Shown: in pieces, positions 1-13,203 of the stretch
Numbering within the stretch: the stretch's first letter is position 1
Layout: each line of letters begins with the position of its first letter
Assembly (NCBI GenBank): GCA_020740775.1
Contig: JAHEWK010000001.1
Span: forward strand, 7,006,001 to 7,070,000
DNA: 64,000 nucleotides
Direction: 5' to 3'
DNA from: Ilyonectria destructans
Lineage: Eukaryota > Ascomycota > Sordariomycetes > Hypocreales > Nectriaceae
Made by a program: the position numbers and the translations under genes
Notes under the pieces: generated by a model
Databases searched by the model: none
What the model was told of the DNA's origin: nothing
Seen by the model: only the letters and a program-made list of their open reading frames with translations

Positions 1-419
1 CCAACATCCCCGGCATTCTTGGCTACATTTTGATGCTCTGCCCCACCAGCAACGGAGTCAAGTTCTTCGGAACATTCCTCTGCGCTGTCTCGGTTTACAA
101 TGGCCCTGGACTCAATCTTACTTGGCTCAACGTTAATGTTGCTCCTCACTACAGACGTGCGACAGCCATCGGCGTCCAGCTTAGTATGGGAAACTCTGCT
201 GGCATTGTCGCTGGCCAGATTTACAGGACAGCCCCATACACACTTGGAAATAGCTTCTCTGTTGGTGCAATTGGTGCGGCTCAATTGCTGGTTGCTATCA
301 AATGGCTCTACATTCGCTGGTGCAATGAGAAGAAGAGGAAGATTGCGAACGGAGATATGGACGACAACAGGAAGGTCAAGACTGGTGACTGGGAGTTGGA
401 CTTCAAGTACCATCTTTAG
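1..419 (+). CDS. MFS permease, C-terminal part (anion:cation symporter type)
   Basis: This gene enters from the left edge and ends at a TAG at 417-419; about 138 residues are visible in the frame starting at base 3. The visible part has hydrophobic helices and the stretch WLNVNVAPHYRRATAIG followed by QLSMGNSAGIVAGQIYR, which resembles the last third of the anion:cation symporter family (allantoate, nicotinate and vitamin permeases). The tail is charged and cytosolic-looking. It probably imports a small organic anion across the plasma membrane, but the substrate cannot be told because the N-terminal two thirds are missing. No intron is visible in this part. Confidence 0.75.
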   Translation, partial: NIPGILGYILMLCPTSNGVKFFGTFLCAVSVYNGPGLNLTWLNVNVAPHYRRATAIGVQLSMGNSAGIVAGQIYRTAPYTLGNSFSVGAIGAAQLLVAIKWLYIRWCNEKKRKIANGDMDDNRKVKTGDWELDFKYHL

Positions 420-1362
420 GTGCACACAGTGTTGACTGGCTCGATTTTTCAGTTGGAGGAGGCAAAAGTTAGGATTTTGTTCAAGAAGTCAACGGGTGGG
501 GGCTGTTGTCTCTTTTGTTGTGGTTGGGGGTAATCTTGTAGTTATCACTCTGTAGTCTTATGCCGCTTTTACATGTCAATACAATCTGCCAGCAAGGTCC
601 AATCGCCCAAGTGTAAAGCGAGAAGCAGATGAGCCAGCAAAAAGGCAAATTTAAGTGCATGATGGAGGTTAATGGGGTCAATCGAAGAATAATTACTTCG
701 ACTTGTTTAGGTGACTGCGTTCTGAAAAGAGGTGTTTATATGTTATAGCTGTAATTTCTAGCTGCTGGAGCACTTGTAAGAACTCTTATAGTATATAGAA
801 GGATAGAATATAAGAACCTGAGCTGAATAGTAGTAATTAATCTACTTAAGCAATATTTTTTTTTAATCTATTGGTTAATAAAATATAACGGAGAAAATAA
901 TATAATAAGCCGAATACTATATATCATAAATACACTCTAATTAATAGAATTTATTTCAAGCTAAATCTTATATATACTAAAAAATACAAAATACTTATTA
1001 TACTACTATTAATAGCAGGGTTGAAGTTAGAAGGGTTGAATTGAAGCTTTAAGCAGAGACCAGTATGCAATAACCTTATTATTTAACTACTATTTATTCT
1101 GGTGCTGGGTGTAGTATTTACTGTTTATCTCTACTGTTTGAGAATACTGTATGGCTTTGATCTATCTGATGATATTGAGTAAAGCTAAAAAAGAAACAAA
1201 TATTACTATTAATTCTACTAAATATAGAGAATATTTTTTGTGACCCCTAAGTCAACTTATAGCCTGTTATAGGCAGCTAAAGCTTGTGCAGTCCCACGGT
1301 ATAGGGTAAGTTGGTAACGAAATTGACTAACATTCGGCATTAAATAGAGATAACAACTATTA
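420..1362. other. Intergenic; AT-rich from about 720 to 1260
   Basis: No gene is supported here. From about 720 to 1260 the sequence is strongly AT- and TpA-rich with no open frame, which resembles DNA degraded by repeat-induced point mutation. No terminal repeats or recognisable element remain. Confidence 0.5.
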
Positions 1363-4300
1363 TCACTCCACCGTATATACCTTGCATTCCCTACCCACAT
1401 CGTCTACGCCCTCTAAATACCCTCTGATCAAGTCTCGTATAGCAAAATGTCCATTTGCCTCTGCTAACTCGCATGCCCTTTGGTCATTCTGGTGATCCTC
1501 TCCTCCACAACCGACCTTGTAATCCAGAAGGAGTTGGGTTATGTCAAGCCTACCATTCTCTGCCGCGCCCTCCAAGGCAGTTCTTCCGTCATTCTCGGCA
1601 GGCTTGGCATTAACATCAGCGTCGTGTCGTATCAAAAACTCGACAATTGCGCCAAACCCATAGATGGCTGCGTATTGCAAGGACGTTGCCCCTCCCTCTG
1701 GATCTGGCGCGGCGTTGACTTTGGCGTCGTGATCGACGAGATATCTCGCTACATCAAGTGATCCGTTCTTGACAGCATGCTGAAGCGCAGTGCCACCCGG
1801 ATGGATCTCAGGGTGAGGTGCAGCATTGACGTCGGCGTCTGCCCGAACCAAAACTTTCACCCAGTCGAGATCTCCCCTGGAAGCAACAACTTGCAGGCAG
1901 GTAGTTCCATCGAAAGAGGAGGGCGGTGCATTAACGTCAGCTCCGTTGTCAATAAGTAGCTGTGCAATATCAAAATGCTCCCCTATGAGAGCAAACTGTA
2001 AGGCCGTCGCGCCACACCTTTTGTTGCCCGGTGCATTGACGTCGGCGCCGCCATGTAGGATTAAAAATTGAGCCGCCTCGGGATAGCCCAGAGCTGAAGC
2101 AACCTGCAAAGCGGTTGCTGCGACTGAATCTCTGGGGGGCAGGCCCATTACCGAAATTCGGACTTCTGTTTCGACATCGATTGGTTGGATTCCATAGTCA
2201 AACAGAATCTTGATCATGTCGAGAGGGGTGCGAGGATCAGGCAGACACCCGAACGCCTGGTAATCCAGCGGCAATGGGCGGATTCCAAAGCCAAGCAACA
2301 GCTCCAATAATAACCGATCGCGTACAACCAACGCATGGTGCACCGGGGACATCCATTCATATTTTGATACCATCGTATAGCCATTTTGACCATAGCCAGC
2401 CTGCAACAGGTAGGATACAATATCATATCGTTTGTCCCAATTATTGGAGCGCGTCCGGGGAACTTCCAAAAGCGCTACATGTAATGGACAAGGATATTTA
2501 TGATACCGATCGCTTGCAGTTGTCGCGATTCCTCCATCTAGGAGGTCCTTGACGAAGACCGGGTTCCTTAGCTTGACTGCCTGTATCAGAGCCAAGGTTT
2601 CAGCATCGCTGGTATTTTCACCGGGTGTCGACTGAGCTATGATTCTTCTCAAAAGAATCTCGAGGGTTGCTCGACTCCATCGGTGTCTGCAGTCTGCGAC
2701 TCCAAGTGCTAACGCGTCCAAGGGGCTTGCTCCTGCATTTAGGAGTGTGTGTGTCGCAAAATCCCGAAACCTGCTTTCAGAGATAGAGTCACATACATTG
2801 AGTCTACCGATCTTTACGAAACGATCACGAAAGAAAAGAGCTGCCAGAGGAGTGAAGTGGTTTCCAGACCCTCCGATTGTTTCAGTTGGAATTGGATGCG
2901 CACCAACATCAAGCAAAGCCTGGAAAACTAGCCAGTGTCGTGAAAGAAGACATGCCACCAATGGTACGACGCAGCAACAGGTGCATGGGGCGCCTCCAAG
3001 ACCGTAAAGAAAATCTCCCTTCCAGTCATGACCATGGTACCACCCGGAGTGCAAAGCTTCCGAAACCCCAAAAGCGTTAGGATTGGCGCCTCTTGCGACA
3101 AGACGGTGGATCAAATCGGCGTCTCCATGTTCAGTTGCGACCATCAAGACATTGATATAATGTGCATGACCACATTGACATAGTCCAAGATCGATTTCAA
3201 GTTTGGCGTCTCGAGCAAGAAGGAGATCAATCATCTCATTGTTCCCTCGCCTAATTGCAACACAGAGTGCAGTTTCTGTGATGTCTTCGTATTTCACCAC
3301 CTCGTTGACATTAAGCCCCTCATGAATGAGATATGTGGCCAACAAACAATTGCCGTGAACGATTGCCATATGTATGAGTCCAGTTTCCAGTTCAGCCATG
3401 TTCTGGAGAAACGCCTGAAGGTTCTCGCCGTATACACAGTGTAAATTTGCTGGCGTCATGGTACTCAGAGCTGGCACGATCAGTCTCGCAACCGAAGCGC
3501 TCGGCTGCTCAGAGAGCAATGTAGCCGCGCATTTGCAGGACATCAACAGCTCTTTTGACACCTGTGGTGTACAAGAGTTCAGGGCTTTTGCTAGCACCAT
3601 GGATTGTAAGGCCAAGTCACTCATCTCGTCTAGACTCCCAAACATCCAATGCGATTCGTAGGGTATGAGATGCTTCAATACGAAGAAAAACTCTGGGTCT
3701 CTGCACACACTGTAGTTGTAACTCGAGAACAGTTGAGAACATAACAAGAAGTCTTTTCGGCGTATTGAGTTTAGGATGGTCCAGATTGTGGGCTTCTGGT
3801 GGTGATCTGACAATCCACCGACCGCTCCCGAACCCCGAGCGGTGTAATAAGCTAAGAGCTCTAGAGGGCTTCTGATTATATAGTTGTCGCTAGAGGAATT
3901 GTAAACAAAGCTGAAGGTCACATCGGCCCCTGCGTTTTGAAGTAGAGATGCGATGGCGAAAGGGTATTGTGGCATGTCGGCTTCTTCACATTCCTCAAAG
4001 TGCCACTCCGCGCAATGTTGCAGTGAGGCACCGAGCGCCGAGTTGATGTCACCCGTAGTTGGACGATGGGGATATAGTTCATTGTCCAGAAACATGCTAA
4101 GCAACTCGGAGAGTTGATACCTTGCCGCAATTATCAGAGGTGACTGCCAGTCGTCTAGCCACCTCCAGCTGACTTCCAAAGAAGACTTGAAACGGTCCAA
4201 GTGGCCTCTCAAGTGGATGCCAAGATGATCGGTATTCACCTTCGCTCCGCGAGTGATTAGCGACCTCACAAAAGCTGTAATGGTAACGACATCCTCTCGC

Positions 4301-5579
4301 CTTTGTAATGAACCGTCTTCTTCATCCACAACGCGTGGCTCCAGTCTTTGACGCCAGCCAAGGATAGCTAGAACAATAGCGCTGCTTCTCCATTCTGTAT
4401 GGGGCTCGTCAAGTTTTGCATTGTGATGCACGAGCAGCTCGGCCATCGGGAGATTTCCAGAGAGAAGTGCGAATTGAAGCGGATTGACATGAGACTTTGG
4501 TGGACAATCTGGATGATAACAAGAATGTCCATTTGGATTCAAGTCGTTCTCGAGGAGATATTGAACAGTCTCCAGATCTTCCACTTCAACGGCAAGTCGA
4601 AAAATCCTCTCAAGAAATGCCTTAGCAGTTGGCCGTTTTGTCAATGGAGCAGAATTGAGCATTCTCGGGATGTTCGCTTGTCTCAAGACACTGAACAACT
4701 TATGTCCGTCTTCATGATCAAGGTTTGTTAGATGGTTGTTGGAGAGCACATATGTCATGAACCTCCACCCTTGCTCGATCCGAGTGTGCCGATCGCTGTG
4801 GTCGAGAAGTTGTGGGATCGCTGAAGCGGCGGATGCAGGAAGATACAGCGACATCAATGACTGCGCGTGCTGCGCTGCGGCTGAGTTGTAGAGGTCGATG
4901 ACTGTCGTTTTAAACTCGACAGCTTCCACATCTTGCGCTAACCAAAATGAACAAGCTGTCAATGAGATGATTGAGAGGAAAGTGCCTGGCTTACAAGGTA
5001 GTTTGAAGCTCTTAATGTCATCCCAGAAGTCGGTGAAAGGTAAATTTCTGGTGCTGGGCGGCGCAGGCGATTGGACAACAAGATTGAAATTGGGGGGCGT
5101 TCGAGGGGAGGATCCTTGGGCAGAGATTAGAGCCACGTATTTGAACTAGAGAATATTAAAGACTCACCTTCAAGCTGCAGCTGGTCCAGACTTGTGAGGT
5201 AACCTCGAGTTCGGAGAACTTTTCCAGTTACCAAGTTCCCCTTGAGGTGGAGTTGGACTTGTTTGTCGCGTTTCCTCGCCTTGGTGACCTTATAGCCCGC
5301 CACTTTCCAGTCATGCGGGTCTGTGTCCTTGGAGTACTTTGTGTAGTTCCACTTCCCCAGCTGTGAAACATACTGAGATTTCCTGAGACTAGTCAAATCT
5401 GCGAGCGGGGCGGCTGCAAAGGAGAGGACTTACGATTTTGTGAAGCCATGGACTGCTTTCATTACCGCCATGACACCCCTGGTACCTTCCAGCGGAAGGT
5501 TCTGTTTGACATAAAGGTCGTGGATCACATGTTTGAACTTGATCCACTCCTCTGCGATGATTCCTGAGCCGTGGGACAT
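1363..5579 (-). CDS. Clr5-domain ankyrin-repeat protein, 1370 aa
   Basis: Three exons, complement(join(1363..5114, 5168..5382, 5434..5579)), give 1370 residues. The introns have GTAAGT and GTGAGT donors, and the second has a CTAAT branch-like sequence. Residues about 8-62 (EEWIKFKHVIHDLYV, then HGFTKSKSQYVSQLGKW across the first splice) form a Clr5 domain, a short DNA-binding-like module often placed N-terminal to ankyrin arrays in ascomycetes. The remainder is mainly ankyrin repeats: degenerate in the first half, near-consensus in the last 250 residues (repeated GADVNA, DADVNA turns). The large exon alone opens with a GTG and no upstream ATG, so the two small upstream exons are needed. Partner and function are unknown; a nuclear scaffold or recognition role is only an inference from domain content. 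Confidence 0.8.
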
Positions 5580-7072
5580 GGCGAATTGCGAGAAGCTGTG
5601 GTGGTGAGGAAGCTGAGAATAAAGTCTAGACAGGCTCCGTGAAAGCGACCACGAGCTGTCTTAAATGGCCATTACCTCCCTGCTTTACTGAGCCCCTACC
5701 CCGCTTTCGAAATGCACGAAGAGGGATTTGATTGGGTCACGTCCAAATATCGTCCCTCACTCCAGTAGCGTAGGAATCCCTGGTCATCGCCAGCCTCACT
5801 CCTCGGGGCTCTCGTTTTATTGGATAGAATCTAAATTCCAGACGTATGCACGGAGTACACCACACACACCGAGACACCGCTGGTCTTGGCACTGTTATCT
5901 GTGATGTGATTGGATATTGTCCAGATTTTCTTCTTCCCGCCTTCGGGCATGCTCACCGGGTGGGAGAGGTAGCGGTCAGATTTTATCTGCATTTGGGCCG
6001 TGATCGTCGTGATGGCACATGTGAGTGACCCTAAATGCAGCCCCAGAACGATTCAAGTGCAATGTTTTGCTGAACATGGAACTTAATAGGCATGCCGAAT
6101 GACACTAATGCAAGTGTTTGTGTAATCCTTCAGGCACGAAGTCAGATTGTAAGGCAACGAAGCGACGACTTCCAAGACGTGATTGGCCCTTGTCCAAAAT
6201 CTAGCCAAGACTCCGCTGTTGGCGCATACTGTACCATAAGACAGCAACGTCATATTGGGCCTGGAGTTGTTTGAGCTCAGTCAACTGGAACCCTCTGTGC
6301 ACGTTAATGCTTGCTCCCCTCGCAATGACTAGTCATGTCCATTTGGTCTCAAGGTATAAATTCAGCCGTCTCTCTCAATTCAGGTGTATCCTGATCATAC
6401 CAAACACACTCACACAGGTGTTTCCAACTAACTGCTGTCTTGACTTTTTGTGCTATCATCATCTAGTCATTCCCAATATTTCTTCTCCAAACCTCCCCAA
6501 TATGCCTGATCATGCCCAGCCTACACGTGATTTGAATCAATAGTTAGTTCTTCCTTTCTCTTCTTCCTTTAATTGCTCATTTTGGAGGTTTCGCCTATTG
6601 GGCTGTCGAGATGGTTTTCACATTTACATATTACCCCGGAAACTAAATGTTTGATTCGATCCAGTACGAACAGCGCCGATCGGACACAAGAGATTCGTGA
6701 CCCTTTCGAACTTCATACCGCGGCATATGAGCCACATAACATCTTTATGACTATTCAATCCAACTCGGGAGACGTTAAAGATCGAAAGGAATACTACGAG
6801 ACGCGAGCAAAATATTGTCTATCAGAATTTGTGCTGAAATTCGAAGGTCGTGGCCCCCAGCCTACACGCCTGCCATCATGAAGCGGCATATGGGCTATGT
6901 GACTGATACCCAGAGTAGATTGAGATTGCTATGAGAATATTGAAATTGGGGCCCTAGCACCAGGCTTGGACATCTTACGAATCTATCGAATTGAATACTA
7001 TTTTTCAGAGAATGGAGAAATTGTCTAATTATTTTCGGCCGTGCTACAAAGAAAAAGTGAAAGCCAAAGATC
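5580..7072. other. Intergenic; possible short unrecognised transcript near 6350-6890
   Basis: A TATA-like GGTATAAATTC near 6354 is followed by a pyrimidine-rich leader and an ATG at 6502. The frame from this ATG closes after 13 codons, and a longer ATG-less frame runs at 6573-6881. Spliced versions are possible but none gives a recognisable protein, so no gene is called. Confidence 0.25.
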
Positions 7073-8767
7073 CTAGAGCCTCAAAACCTGTTTGTCTGCT
7101 ACTAGCCTTGCTGTTAGATTCTTACGGTCAACATCTTGTATGTTAACACCCTGCTGAATCGCCATCACCGCCGCTGTCGCAGCACTCTGACCCAAGATCA
7201 TGTATGTTGGCTCCATGCGGAGGGCTGAATATGCAATGTGCGTGCTACTCATGGTTACTGGGTTGAGAAAGTTCGTCGCATCGCTTGCATTTGGGACGAT
7301 GGCGTTGAATGGGATGACAAACGGCGCAGAGGTAACCACATGCACAAGTCCCTCATCGTAGATCCGTCCATCAACAACTACGCGCTCCACTTGGTGCACG
7401 TCTAGGTAATATGAGCCCATGCCAATGACACTGTCGTTCTGGAAGGACCGCGGCTGCTGGACATCACTTTGCTTCATGGTGTAGCCGCCGATCATGCGCC
7501 GGCCTTCCCGGAGATACATCTCGTATGGCCAGTTGCCGTTCTTGACAAACTCATCCTCAGAATATCCCCAAGCGCCGATACTCGTGCGGATGGATTGTGG
7601 TACACGTAGGTGGTTTGCCAGTGTCCAGAAGAAGCCCTGCGCATAGACCTTATGCGCAAGCACGGTATCTTGCCGTTGCTGATACGAGTCCTCCACGTAG
7701 TTGGACAAAGGGCCGTGATTCCTTCCAATGAGATCTGTGCTGACCTGGCCAGCTGCATTGGAATCCGTCTTGTTATTCGGCATAAGCTGAGTTGTAAAGA
7801 AAGGGCCTCTGTAGCCTGACTCGATGTAGCGGAAAAGGATTTCGTAGGCGGACTCATTGTAGCCAGCAGGCTTGAAGAACGCTTTCTTGTTGCTGGCCAC
7901 TTTAGTCAGGCTCAATCGGAAGTTGTATGACTGGAGGCTGTAAGGATCCGACTTGCCCTTGACCGACACGGGATCGGCGAAGACTTGCTGGATTCCTGCG
8001 ATCAGGCCGCTACCCGAATCCCCCTTCACAATGTATGGGTCGATGTTGGAAAGTCGGTTAGGACCATTGACAGAAATCCCTGCCGCTGATTCACTGAATT
8101 CGTCTTGACCCTCGCGTCCTGTGCGATACGGAATCCCTGCCGCCTCCATAAGGTCGCCCTCGTAACCAGCATCAATGAACATTCTTCCGGCAAAGACGGA
8201 TCCAGATTGTGTTCTGATGGACGTAATAGTCGCCCCGTTTTTGGTCACACCGCTCCCAGAACGGTCAATGGCTTGATTTCGAAAGACAGGCACCGTCCAA
8301 TCCTTGATCCATCTCTCCCACATATTCTCCGCAACTTTCGGCTCGAAGGTCCACTGCATTTTCTTGCTCTCCTCGATGGCCATGCCCGGCTGGGCGCGAA
8401 TATTCTTCGATATGTAGTTCGATCGTGTCTCGTATTTCCACGCGCTGGTACCCTGGTAATAGGTGAAGATTTTCCCGTAGAATGTTCTGGCGATGCCGCC
8501 AATGGAATTTCCGTTCTTATTATCCGTCCAGCCGAGGCCTGAGGTGGTGAGGCCGCCGAGAGTGCTTCCAGGAGTGATGATCACTGCCGTCCTGTTCATG
8601 CGTCTTGTTTGTATTGCCGCTGCCAATGCAGCGACCGTGTTGCCGTAAATAACCACATCATATACGACGGTGTCACGCGCGATTGCGGCGGAGGAGACGG
8701 TTTTAATGAGCGAAGTCATGAGGCATAGAAAAAAAAGAATGCGAAGTAGACTGCTCCTTGAAGCCAT
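7073..8767 (-). CDS. Secreted FAD-dependent oxidoreductase, 564 aa
   Basis: This is an intronless frame. I chose the ATG at 8767 because it starts directly with a signal peptide (MASRSSLLRILFFLCLMTSL, then a cleavage-like VSSAA); the open frame extends upstream to 9013 but that part is unconvincing. After the signal comes a flavin-binding Rossmann start (YDVVIYGNTVAALAAA) and, about 25 residues on, LGGLTTSGLGWTD, the hallmark of the FAD_oxidored family (PF12831). The motif FIDAGYEGDLMEAAGIPYRTG in mid-protein is also typical. Members are thought to oxidise or reduce small metabolites or sugars; the substrate is unknown. Length fits fungal members. It precedes the gentisate block, but no link is shown. 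Confidence 0.8.
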   Translation of the reverse strand: MASRSSLLRILFFLCLMTSLIKTVSSAAIARDTVVYDVVIYGNTVAALAAAIQTRRMNRTAVIITPGSTLGGLTTSGLGWTDNKNGNSIGGIARTFYGKIFTYYQGTSAWKYETRSNYISKNIRAQPGMAIEESKKMQWTFEPKVAENMWERWIKDWTVPVFRNQAIDRSGSGVTKNGATITSIRTQSGSVFAGRMFIDAGYEGDLMEAAGIPYRTGREGQDEFSESAAGISVNGPNRLSNIDPYIVKGDSGSGLIAGIQQVFADPVSVKGKSDPYSLQSYNFRLSLTKVASNKKAFFKPAGYNESAYEILFRYIESGYRGPFFTTQLMPNNKTDSNAAGQVSTDLIGRNHGPLSNYVEDSYQQRQDTVLAHKVYAQGFFWTLANHLRVPQSIRTSIGAWGYSEDEFVKNGNWPYEMYLREGRRMIGGYTMKQSDVQQPRSFQNDSVIGMGSYYLDVHQVERVVVDGRIYDEGLVHVVTSAPFVIPFNAIVPNASDATNFLNPVTMSSTHIAYSALRMEPTYMILGQSAATAAVMAIQQGVNIQDVDRKNLTARLVADKQVLRL

Positions 8768-10363
8768 TCTGATTCTTGCGGTAAAGACTGTTTTCCTTCC
8801 GGAACTTGGGAAGCAGCGAGATTTCGGGAGAAACCAAAGCGCAATGACAGGGGCCAAAGTTTTTCTAGCAAAAGAACAGAGCAGCAAAATGAGTGGGATT
8901 ATGGGAAATAAACAATACGAGAATTTGGCAGAGGCTGCGCCAGCTATCTCGTACGTGAGACAGAGTTGGAATGACACGATCCACCTGTCGATTTCACTTA
9001 TGGCGTGGAACAAATGCCATTGACAGGTAGCTTAGTCTACTTTGGTGCCAGGACGACTCCGAATTCGGTTGGTTACTAGGCGCGGCTCTGGAATTTAGCT
9101 AGTGTAAGGGCGATTCAATCAAGGTTATTTCTCCTTTGAGTGTGTTTACAGGCTACCCACGTTGGCGAGACCAAGCCACCGGGTCCACTACCGTTCTCGC
9201 GGAGCCCATTCAAACGCCATTGCAGCCCGGAGAGGGGCTATTGACTTGCTCCTTTTAGTCGGAGGGGCCGAATGGACTCGGGGCCCACGAGATCGAGTGG
9301 AGTAACAGTCGTGAGTGAACTGGATGCGGCGGTGCCAAGTCGCTTATGACCACCAGTTATGGCATCGTTTAAAGGGCCACACTATTAACTCGGGGCTTGG
9401 GGAGGAACAATACAAGTTATTGTGTACCTATTTGACGTCCTGTGAGAGCCGCGAACCCCCGTGAGCCTTGATAGATTGTGGATTGGTCATCTAGCGCCAA
9501 GGAAGGGAGGAATCCATTGTTCTTTAGCGCCGCAATTACCACCCAGCGATGAAGGGTCTCAGCCAGCCACGGTCAGGTCCACGTGTATAGAGAAGTGAGC
9601 TTGAGTCATTTTCGGGCATTTAAGGATTGCTGAAACCCTGGAATGGGCCTGGTGGATACTCCGACTGCTGAGAAATGCTTTGGTGCGGTGAACCCCACGT
9701 TCTCAATGAACCAGGCGTGAACACGAGCTGGCATGAAAGACGTCATCGTCTGAAACCGGACATCCATTTACCGCCCTTTCAACGTTTGCGAACTCGATGC
9801 TACTGAGGGAATCGTTAGTGGAGGGGACTCATGATGGCTCCGCCGGCCTTATCATCCGTTGCAGCTACGTCATTTCATGTCAAATCTGCGCTTTTGAGTG
9901 CTTCAGAGCCCATGTCATGACAGCACTTCAGTCTCATTAGCGCAGAAAAGAGGGTATTGTATTAATTCTCAAGCGGAAGGCCAACCAAGTCAGAATTCGA
10001 CTCCATCAACAAGTCGTACATGATGCAGGCTTTCAAGTCTACAGCCTCAGGACATACAAATGGACCAACTTACCACTCCTCTAATTCATATGATCATTAT
10101 CCATGAGATGACGGAAAGAAGAAAAGAATGAAGCGAGTGATATCGGGTTGGTCTAGGTGAATCCGATTTAGTAGTGATCTATATGTTGATTGTTCATGTT
10201 GTAGAAAGTGAGGGAATTGGGAAAATGAACCTGCTCCCAGTTGGATTATTAAGATTGGCAGCATCTTCGTAAGAAATACCTAAGGTTAAGTAATGTTTAG
10301 TCTTACATCCACTCTGCTTTAAATCTAGTTTCACCATCATCGATTACTTGTATTACTAAGTGC
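8768..10363. other. Intergenic, no gene seen
   Basis: About 1.6 kb with no open frame resembling a protein. It holds the promoter of the secreted oxidoreductase on the left and the 3' flank of the Zn2Cys6 regulator on the right. Confidence 0.5.
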
Positions 10364-13203
10364 TTAGATTGGAAATCGTTTGAACCATTGCTGAATCTCA
10401 TTCGAGAAAAAAGTACCCAGTTCAAGTTCATCCTGAAAGCTAGTAATCGTTCCTTCTTGCATCGGCATTCCCATCAATAACTCAGGTTGAATATCCATAT
10501 TTCCATGAGGAACATCCACCGAATCATATTGAGGGGTAAATTGAACACCAGAATTAGGTAATTCCAACGTTCGAGGAGAGTGCGAAGTTCCTAAAACATA
10601 TTTCAGTATAGTCACCCAAGTACCCGCTCAATGTGAGCTCACCCCAGTTTTCGACAAGTGCCAATAGACGTTTTATGTAGTCGACGCATCGACTCAGAAT
10701 GCCATTTTGTGTTCCAAGTTGCACAAGGGCATCGGCTGCCTTTTCTAGGAACTCTCGTACTCGATCCAAGCGGTTAACGTCGATTGGATCGTTGGCAATA
10801 TCTTCCATTGGTACCAAAAGGCTGCCGAAAATTACCAATGCAGCGTTAAAAGCTTCAGGGTGTATTGTTAGCACACATCTTTGACAACCCAAATCGTATA
10901 GCAGCCGCGGAGAGCAAAAAGACGCACTGTAGTATAACGTGAACCACCAGGCTCCAAACAAGTGCCGCCCGAGGCCTGGCTTGGTGAGGATCGTATGAAT
11001 TATCTCAATAATATCCTCCGCCGCCCTCACGCACGTACGATTGAAGTTTGTCTGCATTTGGTTAACGGACCGTTGATTGCGGCGCAATGAACTCGGATAT
11101 CTCGCGCATCCGCCAAGCGAATTTGTAAGCATGGGTCGGTGAAGTAGAAGCTGCACACTTAGATATCTCAACGACAGAATTAATCTGAACCGTTCCATGG
11201 GTCTGTCCTCCAATAGACATTCCTCAGGTAGGTTTGTTGAGGATCGTAGGAACAGTGGTGACGGCAAAGAATTATGCCAGTCACTCAGTTCTTGCTCCAA
11301 ATTAAATATCTGTGTTATCATCAATGTCTCAGATGGAGGATCATCACAGCCTAAATTGTGACCGTAAAGAGTGGCGACAACCTTCCACATAACTCTGTAC
11401 AAAAGGCTACTAAAATTTAGCAGATATTAGGACGCAGAACTTGGGAGAGGATCCTACATTGTGGCATTGAAGAAGGCAATGCTCGTGTCGTTGTGAGTTG
11501 TGATCACCCCATCGCATGGGAGGAGCGGTATTGGAAGGTCCAATTTGACGTAGTCTTCAGGAATTGCTCCCGGACGGCCGAAAGTCATGCTTAAGCTCCT
11601 ATAGTAACGATGAGCCACGAAATTCCACTGCGGTAGTTATAAACACCGAGGATAAAAGATGGATAAACACAGCTCGGGGCATGATCAGATGTAGCGTACC
11701 TATCCAACAACACACATCCAAACCACGTTCTCTTTCTCATTTCCTGCTCTATCGGCGGAAATTTAGACATGGCATCTCTCGAATGGAGGCCAATCGACAA
11801 AGCAGCTTTAACTGCTAGACCGTGAGTAGTCCATGTTTGCACAGATTTCTGTGTGCTTTGAAGGTACTGGCTCATGAGCAAGAGGTATTGAACTTGGTTA
11901 ACGTTAATAATCCATCGAGAAAGGTTTGTTGCCAGGTTCCATTTAAGAAGCCTTACCAGTTTCAAGAGTAGTGCCCCTGAGCATCTGAGTCTTGCAGAGT
12001 TCTGTTGCGCGACGGTAATAGACATCCGATTGCTCATTCTGATACTCTGTACCATCTTCTGCCCAGCCTGTGCATATAGCCATCGCAAGTATCATGTTCA
12101 ACAGCCCCAGCCATGTTCGACGAACGTTGATTCGGAAGTTTTGTTGCCTCATGTGTTCATACGTCTCCAAGAAACTCTCTTGGTGGATGAAAGGAAAGAG
12201 AAGACCAGTGTTTGAGAAGTATGACTGTATAAGCTTTCGTGTTTCATGATCAGGAGGCAGCACGTTCGTCTCAACCGCACTCGACGTCTCCCCCGCGCGG
12301 CCTTTTGCAGAAGAGGACGAGATTGGACGAGAGACATTGATCATGCCTGTTTGGTACAAGCCGATGCCGTTGGATGACGACGGGGAAACAGAGTCACCAG
12401 CTGCTGCGCTTTGCTTAGCCATGGCGCGGAATATTTGGCGCATGAAAGCAATATTCGATGACGGCCCTTAAGCATTTGGTTATTAGCCGTATGATCGATA
12501 AGGCGAGAGGTAGGCAGCATACCAAAGAATCCACAGTCTTGATCGTCAACAAAGGACAGAGCCATCCCATCCGTCATGCTCTGATCCGTTGTTTGATCTT
12601 GTATACCCTCGACATTGACAACAACATTGCTGGGAAGAATGGGTACTTGTGTGGTTGGTCTTCCAGGATTAGCCCCGTTCGGACGGCACGCTTCAACGTC
12701 TGTTAAACGTTGGCCTTGATGCTTAACGGTCGCCTCGAGGATCCTGACTTTTTCCTCCAGAGAGGTGAAGAGGCTAGCACATTCACCCCATTAGCAACAG
12801 GGAGCAGGTCTCGGAAGAAAATCGCACTAGACTAGCCATGGTGGTGCGGTAATCACCGAGAAGGCTCAACTTACTCTCTTGGGACCAAGAGATTGGCAGA
12901 TGTGTCGGGGAGTTCGTATATGCATTCGAAGCCTAGCCGCTCACAAGGTTCGCACCTTGGTCGTACACCATTGCACTACGAAGGGAAACCTCCATCGGTT
13001 TAGCACTGTCCATGGGAGCGAAAATGGGCCACAACGGGGGCCGGAATGGGGTTCCTCACGCGAGACTTTCGTATCCGGCATGCGGAACAAGCCAAGCCAA
13101 CTCGGCGGCGTTTTGGGGCTGGAGCTGGGTCCTGATCTTCCACGCTCTCGCCATTGGAAGTGTGGTTAGTGCCCGCGATGGACAAATCATCATCGTGGCC
13201 CAT
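10364..13203 (-). CDS. Zn2Cys6 transcription factor with Fungal_trans domain, 777 aa
   Basis: Eight exons: complement(join(10364..10590, 10643..11409, 11458..11598, 11700..11892, 11957..12466, 12523..12773, 12875..12975, 13060..13203)); all phases agree. The first in-frame ATG is 13203. The binuclear zinc cluster is split by intron 1: C39-x2-C42-x6-C49-x6-C56-x2-C59-x6-C66, with a basic KRRR before it. A short coiled-coil linker follows (SLEEKVRILEATV). The middle holds the Fungal_trans region, including RKRTWFGCVLLDRSLSMTFGRP, the family signature. It is divergent from the FAH-family gene at 13818 and close to a flavin monooxygenase and gentisate dioxygenase, so it is the likely pathway regulator (inference from position). 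Confidence 0.85.

Noticed and set aside
8768..9013. Extended N-terminus of the FAD oxidoreductase (start at 9013)
   Set aside because: The ATG at 8767 is followed directly by a clean signal peptide; the extra 82 residues would bury it.
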